The notes: generated from the letters alone by a model not told the origin. 64,000 bases of DNA from Deinococcus planocerae (GCF_002869765.1 NZ_PNOR01000007.1:62001-126000); one strand, 5' to 3'. Counted from the stretch's first letter, positions 36,823-48,922 are shown. Numbers and translations: made by a program.

Positions 36823-37110
36823 ATGACCCACGCCCGCCCGGTTCCCCCCATCACCCTCGCCCTCGGCCCGATCCGACCCGAGGGCGAGGTCTTCGGCACC
36901 CTGATCGCCGAGGTGCTCACGCCGGACGGCCACCCCACCGTGCCCCGGCTGCCCGACTGGGAGCTGCGCGCCTGGGCGGTCGCCCGGCTGGGGGACGCGA
37001 CGCTGGAGGCGAGGCCGCGCCGCCCGGGGCTGGCGGCGGGGGACCTGGACGGGGACCTGCGGGGTGCCGGGTACACCCCGCTCGGGCCCATTCGGCGGGC
37101 GCGGCGGTAG
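36823..37110 (+). CDS. Hypothetical 95-aa protein
   Basis: Unrecognised protein (ITLALGPIRPEGEVFGTLIA; PRLPDWELRAWAVARLGDATLE). It is preceded by an AGGAGGTGG Shine-Dalgarno at about 36808-36816, 7 nt from the ATG, which supports translation. It ends in an Arg-rich tail. No function can be proposed. Confidence 0.65.
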   Translation: MTHARPVPPITLALGPIRPEGEVFGTLIAEVLTPDGHPTVPRLPDWELRAWAVARLGDATLEARPRRPGLAAGDLDGDLRGAGYTPLGPIRRARR

Positions 37111-37232
37111 GGGCACCCCACTCCCCGCGTGGACCCACCCCGGTGCCTGCCCCCATTACGCCCTAGATGTGTGGGGAGCGCGTCAGTTGCGGCTCACCCG
37201 CCCGCCGCGCGCCCGTGCTTGGCTGTGGGTCC

Positions 37233-38618
37233 ATGTTCCGCCGCCCGACCCTGCTGGCCCTCCTGCTCGGCCCCCTGCTGTGGGGGTCGAATGCTCTCGC
37301 GGCACCGGGGACGGTGACCGTTCGCCCCGGCGACACGCTCTACGGTATTTCCAAGCGCAGCGGCGTGAGTGTCGCGCGCCTGAGGGCCCTCAACGGCCTG
37401 AAGGGCAGCACCATCCAGCCCGGGCAGAAGTTGCGGCTCAGCGGGGCCGCTCCGGCGACCAAGGCGGTCGTGCCCAAGCCCCCGGCAGCCAGGTCCCCGT
37501 CGGTCCAGTCGATTCCCGCCCGCCCGGTCACCGCCCACTACACCGTCCGCCCGGGCGACACCCTGGGCCGGATCGCCGCCCGCGCCGGGGTCAGCGTGGC
37601 CGCGCTGCGGGCGGCGAACGGGCTGAGCGGCTCCCTGATCAAGCCCGGTCAGCGGCTGCGCGTGCCCCCGCGCGGCACGGTGGCGGTGGCCGCCCGCCCC
37701 CCCGCTCCCGCCCGCCCCAGGACCGAGGTCCGGGTGGTATACGGGTACGTGCGCGCCGGTCCGCGCGATACGCTCGCTTCTCTCGCCCGCAAGTACCACA
37801 CGACCGCCGCGGGCCTCGCCCGGCTCAACCACATGAACGTCCGCGCCCGCCCGTACGTCGGGCAGCGGGTGCTCGTGCCGCGCCGGGTGCCCGTGCCGAT
37901 TCCGCCCGCGCCGCGCAGCCAGCCGGTCAGCGTGAAGCGGTTCGCGCCGCTGGGCATCCCCGTGCGGGTGCTGCGGGTGGACCTGCGGCACCGGAACGTG
38001 CTCGTCGCGCCCGTGCTGCCCCGGGCGGGCCTGAGCGCGGGCGCGCGGGTGGGCACGCTCGCCCGCACGAGCGGGGCGCGGGCGGTCGTGAACGGCAGCT
38101 ACTTCCACCCCCGCTCCTACGTGCCCGCCGGGGACCTCGTGATGCAGGGGCGGCTCCTCGCCTGGGGCCGCATTCCCGCCGCGCTCGCCATCACGCCCGA
38201 CAACCGCGCGACGATCACCACGAGCACCACGCCCCTGCTCGGGCGCCCGCTGGAGGCGAGCTGGCGCGGCATGGAGACCGTGATCGCCACCGGCCCGCGC
38301 ATCCTGAGTTCGGGCCGGGTCGTCACCCGCTACGGCAACGTCTTTCGCGACCCCGCCCTCTTCGGCCGCGCCGCGCGCAGCGCCGTGGGCCTGGGGAGCA
38401 GCCGCGACCTCGTGTTCGTCACCACCCACGCGCGGCTCACGACCACCGAGATGGGCAAGGTGATGGCCCGCCTCGGCGTGAGAGACGCCCTGCTCCTCGA
38501 CGGCGGCAGCTCCGCGGGCCTCGCCTGGAACGGCAAGGCGGTGCTCGACAGCGTGCGGAAGGTGGCGTACGGGATCGGGGTCTTCACGGACTACACGGGG
38601 CGCCGGTACGCGAGGTGA
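37233..38618 (+). CDS. Secreted LysM protein with phosphodiester-glycosidase (NAGPA) domain
   Basis: 461-aa exported cell-wall protein. Signal peptide FRRPTLLALLLGPLLWGSNA, cleaved after NALA. Three LysM units: VRPGDTLYGISKRSGVSVAR (about 27-70), VRPGDTLGRIAARAGVSVAA (about 103-147), and a more divergent one starting YVRAGPRDTLASLARKYHTT (about 170-220). Then a NAGPA/DUF2233 domain: ARAVVNGSYFHPRSYVPAGD, TVIATGPRILSSGRV and LLLDGGSSAGLAWNGK. Probably binds peptidoglycan and hydrolyses a sugar phosphodiester or modifies wall glycan. Start chosen at 37233 because it begins the signal peptide. Confidence 0.87.
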   Translation: MFRRPTLLALLLGPLLWGSNALAAPGTVTVRPGDTLYGISKRSGVSVARLRALNGLKGSTIQPGQKLRLSGAAPATKAVVPKPPAARSPSVQSIPARPVTAHYTVRPGDTLGRIAARAGVSVAALRAANGLSGSLIKPGQRLRVPPRGTVAVAARPPAPARPRTEVRVVYGYVRAGPRDTLASLARKYHTTAAGLARLNHMNVRARPYVGQRVLVPRRVPVPIPPAPRSQPVSVKRFAPLGIPVRVLRVDLRHRNVLVAPVLPRAGLSAGARVGTLARTSGARAVVNGSYFHPRSYVPAGDLVMQGRLLAWGRIPAALAITPDNRATITTSTTPLLGRPLEASWRGMETVIATGPRILSSGRVVTRYGNVFRDPALFGRAARSAVGLGSSRDLVFVTTHARLTTTEMGKVMARLGVRDALLLDGGSSAGLAWNGKAVLDSVRKVAYGIGVFTDYTGRRYAR

Positions 38619-38639
38619 AGGCCTGAGGGTCGAGCGACG

Positions 38640-38669
38640 GGGGATGAGGAGTCGCGGCCCCTCATCCCC
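38640..38669. repeat. Small palindrome between LysM gene and rbfA
   Basis: GGGGATGAGG (38640-38649) pairs perfectly with CCTCATCCCC (38660-38669), 10-bp stem, 10-nt loop. It shares GATGAGGAGTC with the element near 30976. It probably also ends the LysM transcript, since the rbfA promoter lies directly after it. Confidence 0.6.
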
Positions 38670-38678
38670 TCCCTGCCC

Positions 38679-38684
38679 TACCAT
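38679..38684 (+). promoter_or_regulatory. -10 box for the rbfA transcript
   Basis: TACCAT, then 6 nt, then an ATG at 38691 that opens a 10-codon frame ahead of rbfA. Spacing identical to the leaderless genes in this window. Confidence 0.55.
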
Positions 38685-38690
38685 GCAGGG

Positions 38691-38719
38691 ATGACGTTTC
38701 TTTTCCACCGGAGCTGGCC

Positions 38720-38723
<4 letters not shown>
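38691..38723 (+). CDS. Leaderless 10-codon upstream ORF overlapping rbfA
   Basis: Encodes [10 protein letters not shown]. The ATG sits exactly where the transcript should begin. Its stop TGA overlaps the rbfA start (ATGA), and the rbfA Shine-Dalgarno (CCGGAG, 38708-38713) lies inside it. A ribosome finishing this ORF would be delivered onto the rbfA start. Role as a coupling or control element is inferred. Confidence 0.45.
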
Positions 38724-39426
<703 letters not shown>

Positions 39427-39462
39427 GCGGCAACGGGCAAGTTCCGCGACACCACGTTGAGG

Positions 39463-39759
39463 ATGCACACTGGAGATGTGACTGAGCCAGATCGTCTTGA
39501 AGCCGTACGGCAACTTTATGGCCGGGTCGTGGGGCTCCAACTCCGCATCGAGAGGACACCTCAGGCGACTCCCCATATCCGCCAGCAGGTCAGAGCCATT
39601 GCCGCACCGCTGGAGGGGCTCAACCGGAAACTCAAGGGGCGCTCCAGCTCTGCCCAGCTCGACTTCATTCAGGCCCGACTCCTGACCATTCAACAGGAAC
39701 GACGTGAGTTGTTCGCTCAGCAGCTCAACCCGCTGATGGGATCGGAGGCTGAGAGCTGA
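39463..39759 (+). CDS. Hypothetical 98-aa helical protein
   Basis: Unrecognised soluble protein, probably two or three long helices (DRLEAVRQLYGRVVGLQLRI; QLDFIQARLLTIQQERREL) forming a coiled bundle. Start ATG 39463 is used; GTG 39478 is an alternative. No clear ribosome-binding site. Composition is a little less G+C-rich than neighbours. Confidence 0.5.
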   Translation: MHTGDVTEPDRLEAVRQLYGRVVGLQLRIERTPQATPHIRQQVRAIAAPLEGLNRKLKGRSSSAQLDFIQARLLTIQQERRELFAQQLNPLMGSEAES

Positions 39760-39810
39760 CCGCTCCTTCCCCCATCCTCCCCCTCCCCTTCCCGCTAGAC
39801 TGCCCCCTAC

Positions 39811-40287
<477 letters not shown>

Positions 40288-40291
40288 CGCC

Positions 40292-41761
40292 GTGCGACGC
40301 AAAGAACAGCTAAGGCGTGCCCTCCTGCTGCTGGGCGTCCTGAGTCTGGGCTGGACGGGGGCGCAGCCGTCTTCCCCCACCACCGTCCCCGCGCGTCCCC
40401 TCACCGCGGACCCGGCGCAGACGCTGGGAGACCCCATCTACCCGGGCCTCGGGCAGGCGGGTCTCGACGTGCGGCACTACGACCTGAGCCTCACCGTGGA
40501 GCGGCCCGGCACGCCCGAGCTGTACGGCAGCGTCACCCTCACGCTGACGAGTACCCGCGCCCTGCCCGAAATCCGGCTGGACTTCCTGGGTCCGGCGGTG
40601 AGCGCCGTGCGCTGGAATGGCCGCGCCGCCCCGTACCGGGTGGACGCGGAGACGCAGAAACTCGTGGTGACGCCGCCCGCGCCGCTCTTGCCGGGGCAGG
40701 AGGCGCGGCTGACCGTCGTGTACGGGGGGCGGCCCGGCGTGATCCTCGACCCGGGCTTCGGCGCCGCGCCCGTGGGGCTCGGCTGGCAGAGCGTTCCGGC
40801 GGAGGGCACGCGGGCGGGGGCGAACTTCACCCTCAGCGAGCCGCACGGCACCCACACCTTCCTGCCCAGCAACGACCACCCCTCCGACAAGGCGACCTTC
40901 ACCACCCGCCTCACCGTGCCGCAGGGCTTCACGGCGGCGGCGAGCGGGGTGGAGGGGCCGGTCAGCGAGCGGGGGGGCACGCGCACCTTCGTCTTCACCC
41001 AGGCCCAGCCCATCCCGACCTACGTGCTGGGCCTCCACGTGAACCGCTTCGAGCGGGTGACCGCACCCGCCGTGCCCGTGGGGGTGAACGGGGCCGCTGT
41101 GGCGCGGCGCGACTACTTCCCGGTAGGCACGCCCGCCAGCGCCCGGACCGCCTACGCCCGCACGGAGGAGGCGTTGCGGGTGCTCTCGGAGTGGTTCGGC
41201 CCCTACCCCTTCGGGGCGTACGGGGTGGCGCTCGTCACGCCCCGGCTGCCCGCGCTGGAGACGGCCACGCTGAGCACCATCCCGCCCAACCTGAACACCG
41301 AGCGCACCGCCGTCCACGAACTCGCCCACCAGTGGTTCGGCAACGACGTGAGCCCCGCCACCTGGGCCGACGTGTGGCTGAACGAGGGCTTCGCCACCTA
41401 CTCGGACGTGCTGTGGACGGAAGCGCAGGGCGGAGACGGGCAGGCGGTCGCGGCCCGCTGGTACGACATCCTCGTGCAGGGCGGCAGCCGTCCCCTCGTC
41501 GCCACGCGGGAGGAGCAACTCTTCGACCGCAGCGCCTACCAGCGCGGGGCCCTCGCCGTCCACGCCCTGCGCGCGGCGGTGGGGGACGACGCCTTCCGGT
41601 CCTTCCTGCGCGCCTACACGGCCCGCTTCTCGGGGGGGACGGTGAGCACCCCGGAGTTCCTCGCCTTCGCCCGCGCGCAGACGGGGGAGCGGGGGGAGGC
41701 GGCGCTCAGGGAGTGGGTGGAGTCGCCCACGCTGCCGCCGTTGCCGGTGGTGGCGCGGTAG
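40292..41761 (+). CDS. Secreted M1-family zinc metallopeptidase
   Basis: 489 aa with an N-terminal signal peptide (RRALLLLGVLSLGWTGAQ). The aminopeptidase-N beta domain (DVRHYDLSLTVERPG; VTLTLTSTRALPEIRLDFLG) is followed by the gluzincin domain: zinc motif HELAHQWFGN near residue 343 and WLNEGFATYSD with the third ligand Glu 18 residues on. The exopeptidase GxMEN motif is replaced by PALETATLST, which may alter N-terminal recognition. Starts at GTG 40292, 4 nt after the Nudix gene. Confidence 0.87.
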   Translation: MRRKEQLRRALLLLGVLSLGWTGAQPSSPTTVPARPLTADPAQTLGDPIYPGLGQAGLDVRHYDLSLTVERPGTPELYGSVTLTLTSTRALPEIRLDFLGPAVSAVRWNGRAAPYRVDAETQKLVVTPPAPLLPGQEARLTVVYGGRPGVILDPGFGAAPVGLGWQSVPAEGTRAGANFTLSEPHGTHTFLPSNDHPSDKATFTTRLTVPQGFTAAASGVEGPVSERGGTRTFVFTQAQPIPTYVLGLHVNRFERVTAPAVPVGVNGAAVARRDYFPVGTPASARTAYARTEEALRVLSEWFGPYPFGAYGVALVTPRLPALETATLSTIPPNLNTERTAVHELAHQWFGNDVSPATWADVWLNEGFATYSDVLWTEAQGGDGQAVAARWYDILVQGGSRPLVATREEQLFDRSAYQRGALAVHALRAAVGDDAFRSFLRAYTARFSGGTVSTPEFLAFARAQTGERGEAALREWVESPTLPPLPVVAR

Positions 41762-41770
41762 GACGGGGCG

Positions 41771-42466
41771 ATGAGGGTTCAGGCCCGGGGAGCTGTCCTG
41801 CACGTCGCCCAGCACGGTGAGGGACCGCCCCTCCTGCTCCTCAACGGGGGCGGCGGTTGCCCCAACTACCTCACGCCCGTGGCGGAATTGCTGCCCGGGT
41901 TCCGCCGCGTCCTCCCCGACCCGCGCGGAACCGGGGAGAGCACGGGGGGTCCACACGAGCTGGCGACCGCCCTCACCGACCTGGAGGCCGTGCGGGAGGC
42001 GCTGGGGCTGGAACGTTGGGCGGTGCTGGGTCACTCCTGGGGGGCGGACCTGGGGCTGGCCTACGCGCTGGCGCACCCGGGGCGGGTCACCCGGCTGGTG
42101 AGCTGGGCGGGGACGGGCATCCAGAACGACCGAGACTGGCACGCCGCCTACGAGGCCTCGAAGGACACCGAGCCGCGCTTCGAGGTGGCCTGGAACCCGG
42201 AGGTCCACCGCTCGCTGCTGGACGACTGGCGGCGGTTCGTCAAAACGCCCGACCTGCTCGCCCGCCTCGCCCGGCTGGAAGTTCCAGTGACGTTCCTGCA
42301 CATGGGGGCCGACATCCGCCCCGGCTGGCCCGCCGCGCAACTGGCGGCGCTGCTGGCCCGGGGCGAGTTCCGGGAGCTGCCTGATGCACCGCACAACGCC
42401 TGGCTGACGCACGCGGCGGAACTGAAGGAGATGCTCAGAACTTGCCTGGAGGAATACCGGGGCTGA
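41771..42466 (+). CDS. Alpha/beta-hydrolase (proline-iminopeptidase-like)
   Basis: 231 aa. Oxyanion region LLLLNGGGGCPNYL, DPRGTGESTGGP, nucleophile elbow VLGHSWGADLGLAYAL with Ser near residue 88, catalytic Asp probably in HMGADIRPGW, and His in DAPHNAWLTH. DPRGxGxS is typical of the S33 peptidase group. The cap is small, so the enzyme is at the short end of the family. It follows the M1 peptidase by 9 nt and is probably in the same transcript. Confidence 0.85.
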   Translation: MRVQARGAVLHVAQHGEGPPLLLLNGGGGCPNYLTPVAELLPGFRRVLPDPRGTGESTGGPHELATALTDLEAVREALGLERWAVLGHSWGADLGLAYALAHPGRVTRLVSWAGTGIQNDRDWHAAYEASKDTEPRFEVAWNPEVHRSLLDDWRRFVKTPDLLARLARLEVPVTFLHMGADIRPGWPAAQLAALLARGEFRELPDAPHNAWLTHAAELKEMLRTCLEEYRG

Positions 42467-42535
42467 TCTTCTCCAAACCGCCCTTCCCCCTTTCGGCGGA
42501 CGCCCCTCCCCTCCCCTTCCTCCTACCCTGCGCGC

Positions 42536-44260
42536 ATGATGGAGGCGATGACCCTGCCACCTGCACCCGGGCGCTCACGCCGGGAGGGGCCGCTCGCCGA
42601 TCTGCTGAGCGCCCGCACCTACCGCGTGGCCCTGTACGTCGGGCTGGCGCTGCCGCTGGGCGGGCTGGTCTTCTTGCTGCTCGCCGCCGGGACGCTCTTG
42701 GGCGTGCTCACCCTGCCGCTGCTGGTGGGCGCCGCGCTGCTGCTGGGGACCCTCTGGCTCGTTCCGGCGCTCGCGGGGGTGCAGCGGTGGCTGGCGGGGC
42801 TGCTCGGCGTGCGCTTCTCCCGGGTGCTGCCGCCGCCGACCCACGCGGGCGTCCTCGCCTGGCTGCGGGCGACCCTGAGCGACGGGGCGACCTACCGGGC
42901 GCTGATGTTCCACACCGTGCAGCTTCCCCTGGCCGCCCTGTGCTGGGTGGTGCTGGGCTCCTTGCTCGGCGTGTCGCTCCTGGCCCTCACGGCGCCGCTG
43001 TGGGCCCGGCGCCCGGACCTCTTCCCGCTGATGTGGGACGGCGGAACGGTGGCGCTCTCGGGGCTCGGCGTCGCGGGGCTGGTGGTGGCGGGGCTCGGGG
43101 GGATGCTCGTCACGGCGGCGGTGCTCGACCTGTTCGGGCGGATGTGGGGGCGGCTCGCCACCGCGCTGCTCGCCAACCGGGCGGACGAGGTGATCGCCCG
43201 GCGCGAGGTGGCCGCGCTGCGCCGGGCGGCGGGCCGGGTGGCCCTCGGCGACGACCTGGGCGCGACCCTCGCCGACCTGGCGGCCCAGGCGCAGGCGGCA
43301 AGCACGGCGCGGGCGGTGGCGCTCGTCACGCCCGACGGCAGCGTGCGGTCGGCGAGCGGCCCCGACCACCCCGAGCTGCACGGTCCCGGGCCGTTCGTTC
43401 AGGCGGGCGGGGCGGACGTGCGCCTCGCCTCGGGGGGCGGCGCCCTGGCGACCCTGCCGGTCGTGGCGGGGGGGCGTGACGGCGGCACCCTGCGCGCGGT
43501 GTACGCCCCCGGCACCGGGCCCACCCCGGACGAACTCGCCTTCCTCCTGAGCATCGCCGACCACGCGGGCACGGCCCTGCACGCCGCCGAACTCATCGAG
43601 CGGGCGAGCGCGCGGGCCGGAGAGCAGGAGCGCGCCCGGTTGGCCCGCGAGTTGCACGACAGCGTGGCCCAGGCCCTCTACGGCATCACCCTGGGCGCGA
43701 AGACCGCCCGCGCCACCCTGGGCCGTGACCCGGAACGCACCCGGGCGAGCCTCGACTACACCATCCGCCTCGCGGAAGGGGGCGTCTCGGAGATGAAGGC
43801 CCTCCTCTTCAGCCTGCGCCCCGACGCGCTGGAGGAGGGCGGGCTGGTCGCGGCCCTCGCGCAGCACGCGCACGCCCTGGAGGCCCGCCACGGGCTGACC
43901 GTCCACGCGGAGCTGGGGGCCGAGCCGCGCCTCTCCCCCGCCGCCCAGGCCGCCGCCTACCGGGTGGCGCAGGAAGCCATGCACAACGTCGTCAAGCACG
44001 CCCGCGCGACTCAGGTGTGGCTCACCGTCCGCGAGGAAGGGGGGCAGGTCACCGTGCGGGTGCGTGACGACGGGCGCGGCTTCGACGCCGACAGCCTGCC
44101 GGGCGGCACCCTCGGCCAGCGGGGGATGCGGGAGCGGGCGCGGGAGGTGGAGGGCACCCTCGACGTGAGGAGCGAACCCGGCCAGGGCACCACCGTCACC
44201 CTGACTCTTCCCGCCGGGCCCCACCCGGTGCCTCAGCCGGGCGCGGAGGTGGGCGCGTGA
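42536..44260 (+). CDS. Sensor histidine kinase (NarL-type, HisKA_3)
   Basis: 574 aa. Residues 30-210 hold two pairs of membrane helices resembling the Pfam 'putative sensor' region (VALYVGLALPLGGLVFLLLA; LAALCWVVLGSLLGVSLLAL). A GAF-like domain lies at about 225-360. The phosphoacceptor is in ARLARELHDSVAQALYGITL near residue 377, and the HATPase end has RVAQEAMHNVVKHARA and VRVRDDGRGFDADSL. TACCCT (42524-42529) lies 6 nt before the ATG. It heads a three-gene operon in which each junction is a 4-nt GTGA overlap. Confidence 0.92.
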   Translation: MMEAMTLPPAPGRSRREGPLADLLSARTYRVALYVGLALPLGGLVFLLLAAGTLLGVLTLPLLVGAALLLGTLWLVPALAGVQRWLAGLLGVRFSRVLPPPTHAGVLAWLRATLSDGATYRALMFHTVQLPLAALCWVVLGSLLGVSLLALTAPLWARRPDLFPLMWDGGTVALSGLGVAGLVVAGLGGMLVTAAVLDLFGRMWGRLATALLANRADEVIARREVAALRRAAGRVALGDDLGATLADLAAQAQAASTARAVALVTPDGSVRSASGPDHPELHGPGPFVQAGGADVRLASGGGALATLPVVAGGRDGGTLRAVYAPGTGPTPDELAFLLSIADHAGTALHAAELIERASARAGEQERARLARELHDSVAQALYGITLGAKTARATLGRDPERTRASLDYTIRLAEGGVSEMKALLFSLRPDALEEGGLVAALAQHAHALEARHGLTVHAELGAEPRLSPAAQAAAYRVAQEAMHNVVKHARATQVWLTVREEGGQVTVRVRDDGRGFDADSLPGGTLGQRGMRERAREVEGTLDVRSEPGQGTTVTLTLPAGPHPVPQPGAEVGA

Positions 44261-45314
44261 CGGTCGCCCGCCGACCCCCCGACCGACCCCTCCCCCCCGT
44301 CCTCGCGCGGATCGCGCTGGGGCTCGCGCTCGTGGCGGGCGGGGTGGGGCTGGGCTGGCAGGGCGCGCGGGTGACGCCGGTGCCCGGCCTGAAGACGGTC
44401 AGGACACCGCTGCGCGTGCCCCTCTCGGGGGCGAACTCGCTCAACGTCCGGCTGGAGGGAGACCGCACGACGTTCCTCGTCGGCGGGCTGGCGTGGCCGG
44501 AGCGCTCGGCCCTCGTCGGCACGGTCACCCGGCGCGAGCGCAACCCGGTGGAACTGGCGACGGTCCGGCGGGAGAACACCCTCCACGCGAACGTGCGGCT
44601 GAACGTCAAACCGCTGGACGAGGGCGTCATCCGGGGAGGCATCACGCCCCTGCAACACCGGCTGGACGTGGGCCTGACCCGGGGGGTGCCCGTCACCCTG
44701 ACCACCGACTCCTACAGCGGGGAGGCGCGGCTGGACCTCCACGCCCTGCGGCTGCGGGCCCTGAGCGTGCGGTCGGGCTTCGGGGACGTGACGGCCACCC
44801 TGCCGGAGCGCCAGAGCGGGCCGCTGACCTTCGTCACGCTGGGGGGCGACGTGGACCTGCGCGCCGGGCCCGGGTGGCGCTCGCCCGCCCTGCGTGTGAA
44901 CACCGAGAGCGGCGACGTGCGCCTGGGCCTGGGCAACGCCCGCACCGAGGCCCTGAACATCGGCACCCGCAGCGGCGACGTGACGGGCGAGTTGCCGCGC
45001 GTGGACCGCCTGAGCGTGACCACGGGCTCGGGCGACGTGGACCTCAATCTCCCCGACGGGGCGGCGGGCACCTTCGACTTCCGCTCGGAGGGGGGGCGGG
45101 TGACGCTCGTGGTGCCGCGAGACCGCTCCACCCGGGTTCGCTTCACCGACCGGGGTGCAGTGGACTTGCCGCGAGGGTGGCTGCGCCAGGGCAACACCGC
45201 CGCGAGCACCTCCCGCGCCCTCGACGCCCCCGACCTCGACCTGTTCATCGACGCGCGGACGATTGACCTCTCGACCCGCGAGCCGGACACCACCCCCGAA
45301 GGAGACCCGACGCC

Positions 45315-45318
<4 letters not shown>
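44257..45318 (+). CDS. Membrane-anchored DUF4097-like beta-helix protein
   Basis: 353 aa. One N-terminal helix (VLARIALGLALVAGGVGLGW) is followed by a repetitive beta-rich ectodomain with rungs such as LRVNTESGDVRLGLGNARTE, LNIGTRSGDVTGELPRVDRL and SVTTGSGDVDLNLPDG, the SGDV pattern typical of DUF4097/LiaF-type domains. Encoded between kinase and response regulator with 4-nt overlaps, it is probably an accessory sensor or inhibitor of the kinase, by analogy with LiaF. Confidence 0.75.
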
Positions 45319-45983
<665 letters not shown>

Positions 45984-46005
45984 GGGGAAGGGGTATTGTA
46001 AGGCC

Positions 46006-46932
46006 GTGGGAACTTTTTCTTTGTTCAGAGTAAGTGAGGGTCATTGCGAGCGACTCAATCATGAATCGTTCAAACTTGAGCGTGAACTTCAACGACTCAT
46101 CGAGCAGAACATGGAGGGCCTGCTCGGGATTCGCTTTATCAAAAGCGAGCACGTGATATCTAACGGGAGAATAGACACTCTCGGCCTAGACGAAAACAAT
46201 AGTCCTGTTATTGTCGAGTACAAGAGAGGGATCAACGACTCCGTTCTTTCGCAGGCACTTTTTTACCTTGATTGGCTCGTAAATCACAGGGCAGACTTCA
46301 CTTTGCTTGTACAACAAAAATTGGGGGGTGACAAAGCTGGCCTGATCGATTGGTCAAAGCCAAGACTCGTATGTATAGCGGAGAATTATAGTCCCTACGA
46401 CAGGTATGCAGTTAATCAAATTGGTAGAGAAATCCAACTTATACAATATTCTCGTCTCCCAGGCGATTTGCTGCTTTTAGAATTATTAAATGAGGCGGCA
46501 AACCCCTTCGGCAAAGGAAATTTAAGTAGTTTGGCCGATATTACCGACTCATCTGATTTTATTCTGCCCGAAGCAATAGGTGCGAGTCACCTTGATGTTT
46601 TGCCCACAAGTGATCCTTACATACAAGATGCCTTCCATATCATGGATCAACACATCCTCTCCTTAGGAAGCGACGTTGAGAAACGACCTTTAAAGGCGTA
46701 CATAGCCTATCGTAAAGTCAAAAATTTTGCGTGTGTACTCATCCGCAAGAACAAGTTATACGTCTACTTGAAGCTAGACCCGAAGTCGGTCGAACTCATA
46801 GACGGCTTTACAAGTGATGCGCGTAACATCGGTCATCATGGAACGGGTGACTTGGAGGTCGTAATTGGCTCTCAGGAGAACGCCGAACGAGCCCTTCCCC
46901 TCATTGATCGAGCTTACTCTGAAAACCTATGA
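46006..46932 (+). CDS. AT-rich probable nuclease with DUF5655-like C-terminus
   Basis: 308 aa. N-terminal 20-110 looks like a PD-(D/E)XK nuclease: HVISNGRIDTLGLDENN supplies the Asp and SPVIVEYKRGINDSVLSQAL the E-x-K and Gln. The C-terminal 220-305 (KAYIAYRKVKNFACVLIRKN; LYVYLKLDPKSVELIDGF; GDLEVVIGSQENAERALPLI) resembles DUF5655. Two 60-nt lines counted by hand are 40% and 48% G+C against about 70% around it, and codon use differs, so it is probably acquired. TATTGT (45994-45999) sits 6 nt before GTG 46006. Likely DNA repair, restriction or defence; unproved. Confidence 0.75.
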   Translation: MGTFSLFRVSEGHCERLNHESFKLERELQRLIEQNMEGLLGIRFIKSEHVISNGRIDTLGLDENNSPVIVEYKRGINDSVLSQALFYLDWLVNHRADFTLLVQQKLGGDKAGLIDWSKPRLVCIAENYSPYDRYAVNQIGREIQLIQYSRLPGDLLLLELLNEAANPFGKGNLSSLADITDSSDFILPEAIGASHLDVLPTSDPYIQDAFHIMDQHILSLGSDVEKRPLKAYIAYRKVKNFACVLIRKNKLYVYLKLDPKSVELIDGFTSDARNIGHHGTGDLEVVIGSQENAERALPLIDRAYSENL

Positions 46933-46983
46933 GATGAAGCGACGGACGCCCTTCCCACCACGTCCGCCTCACCCCTCTTTCCC

Positions 46984-47816
<833 letters not shown>

Positions 47817-47820
<4 letters not shown>

Positions 47821-48845
47821 CGCGCCACCTCCTGCCCGCGCAGGTCATGGGTGAGGCCGAAGTTCTCCCGGTAGAGCGCCTGAATCGCGTCGTACTCGGC
47901 GTCCGTCAGCGGCGCGGCCCCAAAGGTGGCGGCGTACTCCTCCAGCCCCTTCTCGTCGTAGATGTTGGGCAGAACGCTCGCCATCGCGGGGGAGCGCAGG
48001 GCGAACTGGAGGGCGAGCTGGCCGATGGTGCGGCCCCGGCCCTCGACAAACTCAGCATTCAGCCCCTCGACCTTCTTCAGGCCGTCCTCCATCCACGCCT
48101 TGCGGCGGGCGTTGGTGGTCATCCGCCAGTTGCGGTGGTCGCCGGGCTCGAACTCGGTGTCGAGGGTCATGTACCCCTCCAGCAGCCCCGAGGCGTGCGG
48201 CACGCGGGCCATCACGCCGACGCCCTCCCCCTCGGCGACGGGAAGAATCTGCTCGCCGAGCACCTGTTCCAGCAGGTTGTAGATGATCTGGGTGGGCGCC
48301 CGGCGCTCCTTGATGGAGGCGATGCCCTCCTCGATCTGCCGCTCGTTCAGCGCGGGGCCGAGGGCGGTGCCGTAGGCGCGGATCAATCCCTCCGCCTTGA
48401 GCCCCTCCAGTTCCGCCCACAAGTCGTCCTTGCGGATGGCGTCCACGCGGCAGTTGTGAAGCTGGTAGTAGTCGATGTAGTCGGTGCCCAATCTCTTCAG
48501 CGAGCCCTCCAGCGCCTTGCGGAGGTACGCGGGTGTCCAGTCGTGGGGGCGCTCCTGCTGGCCGGGGCGTTCGGGGTGGGTGTAGATGTCGTAGCCGAAC
48601 TTCGTGCCGATGACGAGCTGATCGCGCACATCGCCGAGGGCCCGGCGCTGGATCTCCTCCGCACGGCCCGAGGCATAGGTGTCGGCGTTGTCGAAAAAGG
48701 TGAGGCCGAGGTCGAAGGCGCGCCGGAGCAGCCGCACGGCCATGTCCTCGTCCTTCACGCCCCACCACGTCGTGCCCACCGTCCACACGCCGAAGCCCAC
48801 CGCGCTCACGGTGAGGTCGGTGCCAAGTAGCTGTCGGTATTCCAT
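47817..48845 (-). CDS. Aldo/keto reductase
   Basis: 342 aa. Asp and Tyr of the catalytic tetrad in [20 protein letters not shown], Lys in [12 protein letters not shown], His in [33 protein letters not shown] is the N-terminal strand-loop. About 40-50 residues longer than minimal AKRs owing to loops such as [15 protein letters not shown]. The hexamer AATACT lies 6 nt before the ATG. Its tight coupling to hemQ suggests a connection to haem or redox homeostasis, which is inference. Confidence 0.87.
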
Positions 48846-48922
48846 GCCCGGAGTATTTCACCGCCTCACGGGGACAATGCACCCCGAACGAGCGGTCAGG
48901 GGAAGGCGACTATCATCTGGCC

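Noticed and set aside
33402..37121. Frames of more than 1,200 codons covering the permease genes and LysR on either strand
   Set aside because: They run through terminators, intergenic regions and genes on both strands and encode low-complexity Arg/Ala/Gly sequence.
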